Assembly: GCA_012521855.1 (NCBI GenBank)
Contig: JAAYLO010000330.1
Span: 1 to 7,323, forward strand
Direction of reading: 5' to 3'
Source of the DNA: Halanaerobiaceae bacterium
GTDB lineage: Bacteria; Bacillota; Halanaerobiia; Halanaerobiales; DTU029
DNA length: 7,323 nt
Shown: piece after piece, positions 6,360 through 7,323 of the stretch
Layout of the letters: each line of letters begins with the position of its first letter
How positions within the stretch are numbered: position 1 is the first letter of the stretch
Position numbers and translations under genes: made by a program
Notes under the pieces: model-generated
What the model was told of the DNA's origin: nothing
The model's database searches: none
What the model saw: the letters and a program-made list of their open reading frames with translations, nothing else

Positions 6360-7323
6360 ATGGTAAAGATCCGGGAATTGTTTTCACCAAAGTATATGAC
6401 TGAGGGTGCGCCCTGGAAGCGTATTCTGGAGTTCGCTTTACCGATGTTAATCGGTAATATTGCCCAACAGTTCTATAATACTGCTGACTCAATTATTGTA
6501 GGGAAATATATAGGTGATAATGCCCTGGCTGCAGTGGGAAGTGCCGGCCCTGTAATGAACCTCTTGCTGGTTCTTTTTGTCGGAGTTGCAACAGGAGCAG
6601 GTATTATGGTGGCTCAATATTTCGGGGCAAAAGACCGGGAAGGGCTTTCCCGTTCCATTGGTGTTTCTATTACACTCACAGCATTGGTATCATTGATAGT
6701 AATGGTACTTGGCTCCCTGTTGACCCGGCCTTTACTTGTTTTTTTAAAAACACCAGCTTCGATTATAGACTGGAGTGCGGACTATCTTAATATATTTTTC
6801 ATCGGGATATTGGGTTTTTCTTATTTTAATATCTTGTCCGGTATCCTGCGGGGATTGGGGGATTCAGTATCCGCCCTGGTCTTTCTGCTTATTTCTACTG
6901 CCCTGAATGTGGGTCTTGATGTTTATTTTGTAGCAAAACTTAATATGGGTGTTCCAGGTGTTGCCCTGGCTACAGTAATTGCACAGGGTGTATCTGCAAT
7001 CCTTTGCCTGATAAAACTTTTGAAAATGAAGGATATATTTGATTTCAATTTCAAAATGATGGCTCTTTCAAAGGGATATCCCGCAAGGCTGGTGAAACTT
7101 GGTCTGCCGTCCGGCCTGACACAGGCTATTTTTTCCTTTGCCATGCTGGCAGTACAGTCCCTTACCAATAGTTTTGGTGAAATGGTTATAGCCTGTAATG
7201 TTATCATTATGCGTGTAGATGGATTTGCCATGATGCCCAATTTTACATTTGGTAATGCCATGACCACTTTTGTAGGGCAAAATGTTGGTGCCAATAAAAT
7301 GGATAGAGTACACAGGGGCACGA
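6360..7323 (+). CDS. MATE-family efflux protein (Na+/H+-coupled drug or metabolite exporter), 3'-truncated by window
   Basis: The frame stays open for 321 codons to the window edge; family members usually have about 450 residues, so roughly the last third is missing. It reads as a typical Firmicute MATE protein (COG0534). It starts with the motif MTEGAPWKRIL (13-23), then YNTADSIIVGKYIG (39-52) and ALAAVG in helices 1 and 2. RGLGD (164-168) follows helix 4, ALNVGLD (181-187) lies in helix 5, and GVPGVALATVIAQ (197-209) leads into helix 6. LGLPSG (248-253) opens the second half of the internal repeat, and GQNVGA (306-311) follows helix 8. Such proteins sit in the inner membrane and export cationic drugs, dyes or metabolites in exchange for Na+ or H+. 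The substrate cannot be read from the sequence. It starts 477 bp after the phosphodiesterase pair and probably has its own promoter, so shared function is not implied. Confidence 0.93.
   Translation, partial: MVKIRELFSPKYMTEGAPWKRILEFALPMLIGNIAQQFYNTADSIIVGKYIGDNALAAVGSAGPVMNLLLVLFVGVATGAGIMVAQYFGAKDREGLSRSIGVSITLTALVSLIVMVLGSLLTRPLLVFLKTPASIIDWSADYLNIFFIGILGFSYFNILSGILRGLGDSVSALVFLLISTALNVGLDVYFVAKLNMGVPGVALATVIAQGVSAILCLIKLLKMKDIFDFNFKMMALSKGYPARLVKLGLPSGLTQAIFSFAMLAVQSLTNSFGEMVIACNVIIMRVDGFAMMPNFTFGNAMTTFVGQNVGANKMDRVHRGT

Noticed and set aside
6208..6492. 94-codon reading frame on the - strand across the MATE start
   Set aside because: It is antisense to the clear MATE N-terminus and to AT-rich intergenic DNA, has no ribosome binding site, and shows no recognisable domain.
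6923..7321. 132-codon reading frame on the - strand
   Set aside because: It is a mirror of the MATE coding frame. The + strand encodes conserved MATE motifs throughout, so this is a shadow.
2..7323. A functional system linking the two phosphodiesterases and the MATE exporter, for example c-di-GMP-controlled export
   Set aside because: A probable terminator, a gap of almost 480 bp and a possible separate promoter lie between them. Adjacency alone does not support a joint system.

Overview
The window holds three genes, all on the + strand: two tandem, homologous membrane-anchored cyclic-di-GMP phosphodiesterases and the first two thirds of a MATE-family exporter. The DNA is AT-rich, arginine is often AGA or AGG, isoleucine is often ATA, and the ribosome binding sites are strong GGAGG types. 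This suggests a low-G+C anaerobic Firmicute, Clostridia or a Halanaerobiales-like lineage. The assignment rests on style and on the flavour of the protein families, not on a marker gene.

Bases 2-2746 are the first EAL protein, cut off at its 5' end by the window edge. Bases 2829-5882 are a complete paralogue of it, only 82 bp downstream with no terminator between, so the two are probably co-transcribed. Both have the same layout: a seven-helix sensor of the kind found at the N-terminus of some histidine kinases, a second block of about six helices, a GAF-like domain, a GGDEF domain that has lost its active site, and an EAL domain with all its catalytic residues. Established knowledge of these families predicts membrane sensors that hydrolyse c-di-GMP and do not make it. 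The two copies are most alike in the EAL domain, where one 80-nt stretch differs at only two bases. They differ most in the GAF region, which suggests different inputs feeding the same output.

A 14-bp hairpin overlaps the stop codon of the second copy and probably ends the operon. Bases 5917-6359 carry no convincing intact gene. They do contain two possible promoters, a 28-bp dyad (TAATCAAA-N12-TTTGATTA) and a good Shine-Dalgarno sequence in front of a tiny, possibly frameshifted reading frame.

From 6360 to the window end runs a MATE multidrug/cation antiporter (321 codons visible, 3' end outside). It has its own ribosome binding site and probably its own promoter. Nothing in the sequence ties it to c-di-GMP signalling beyond being adjacent. 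I see no RNA genes, CRISPR arrays, insertion sequences or integration sites. The most unusual content is the duplicated sensor phosphodiesterase of about 13 helices.
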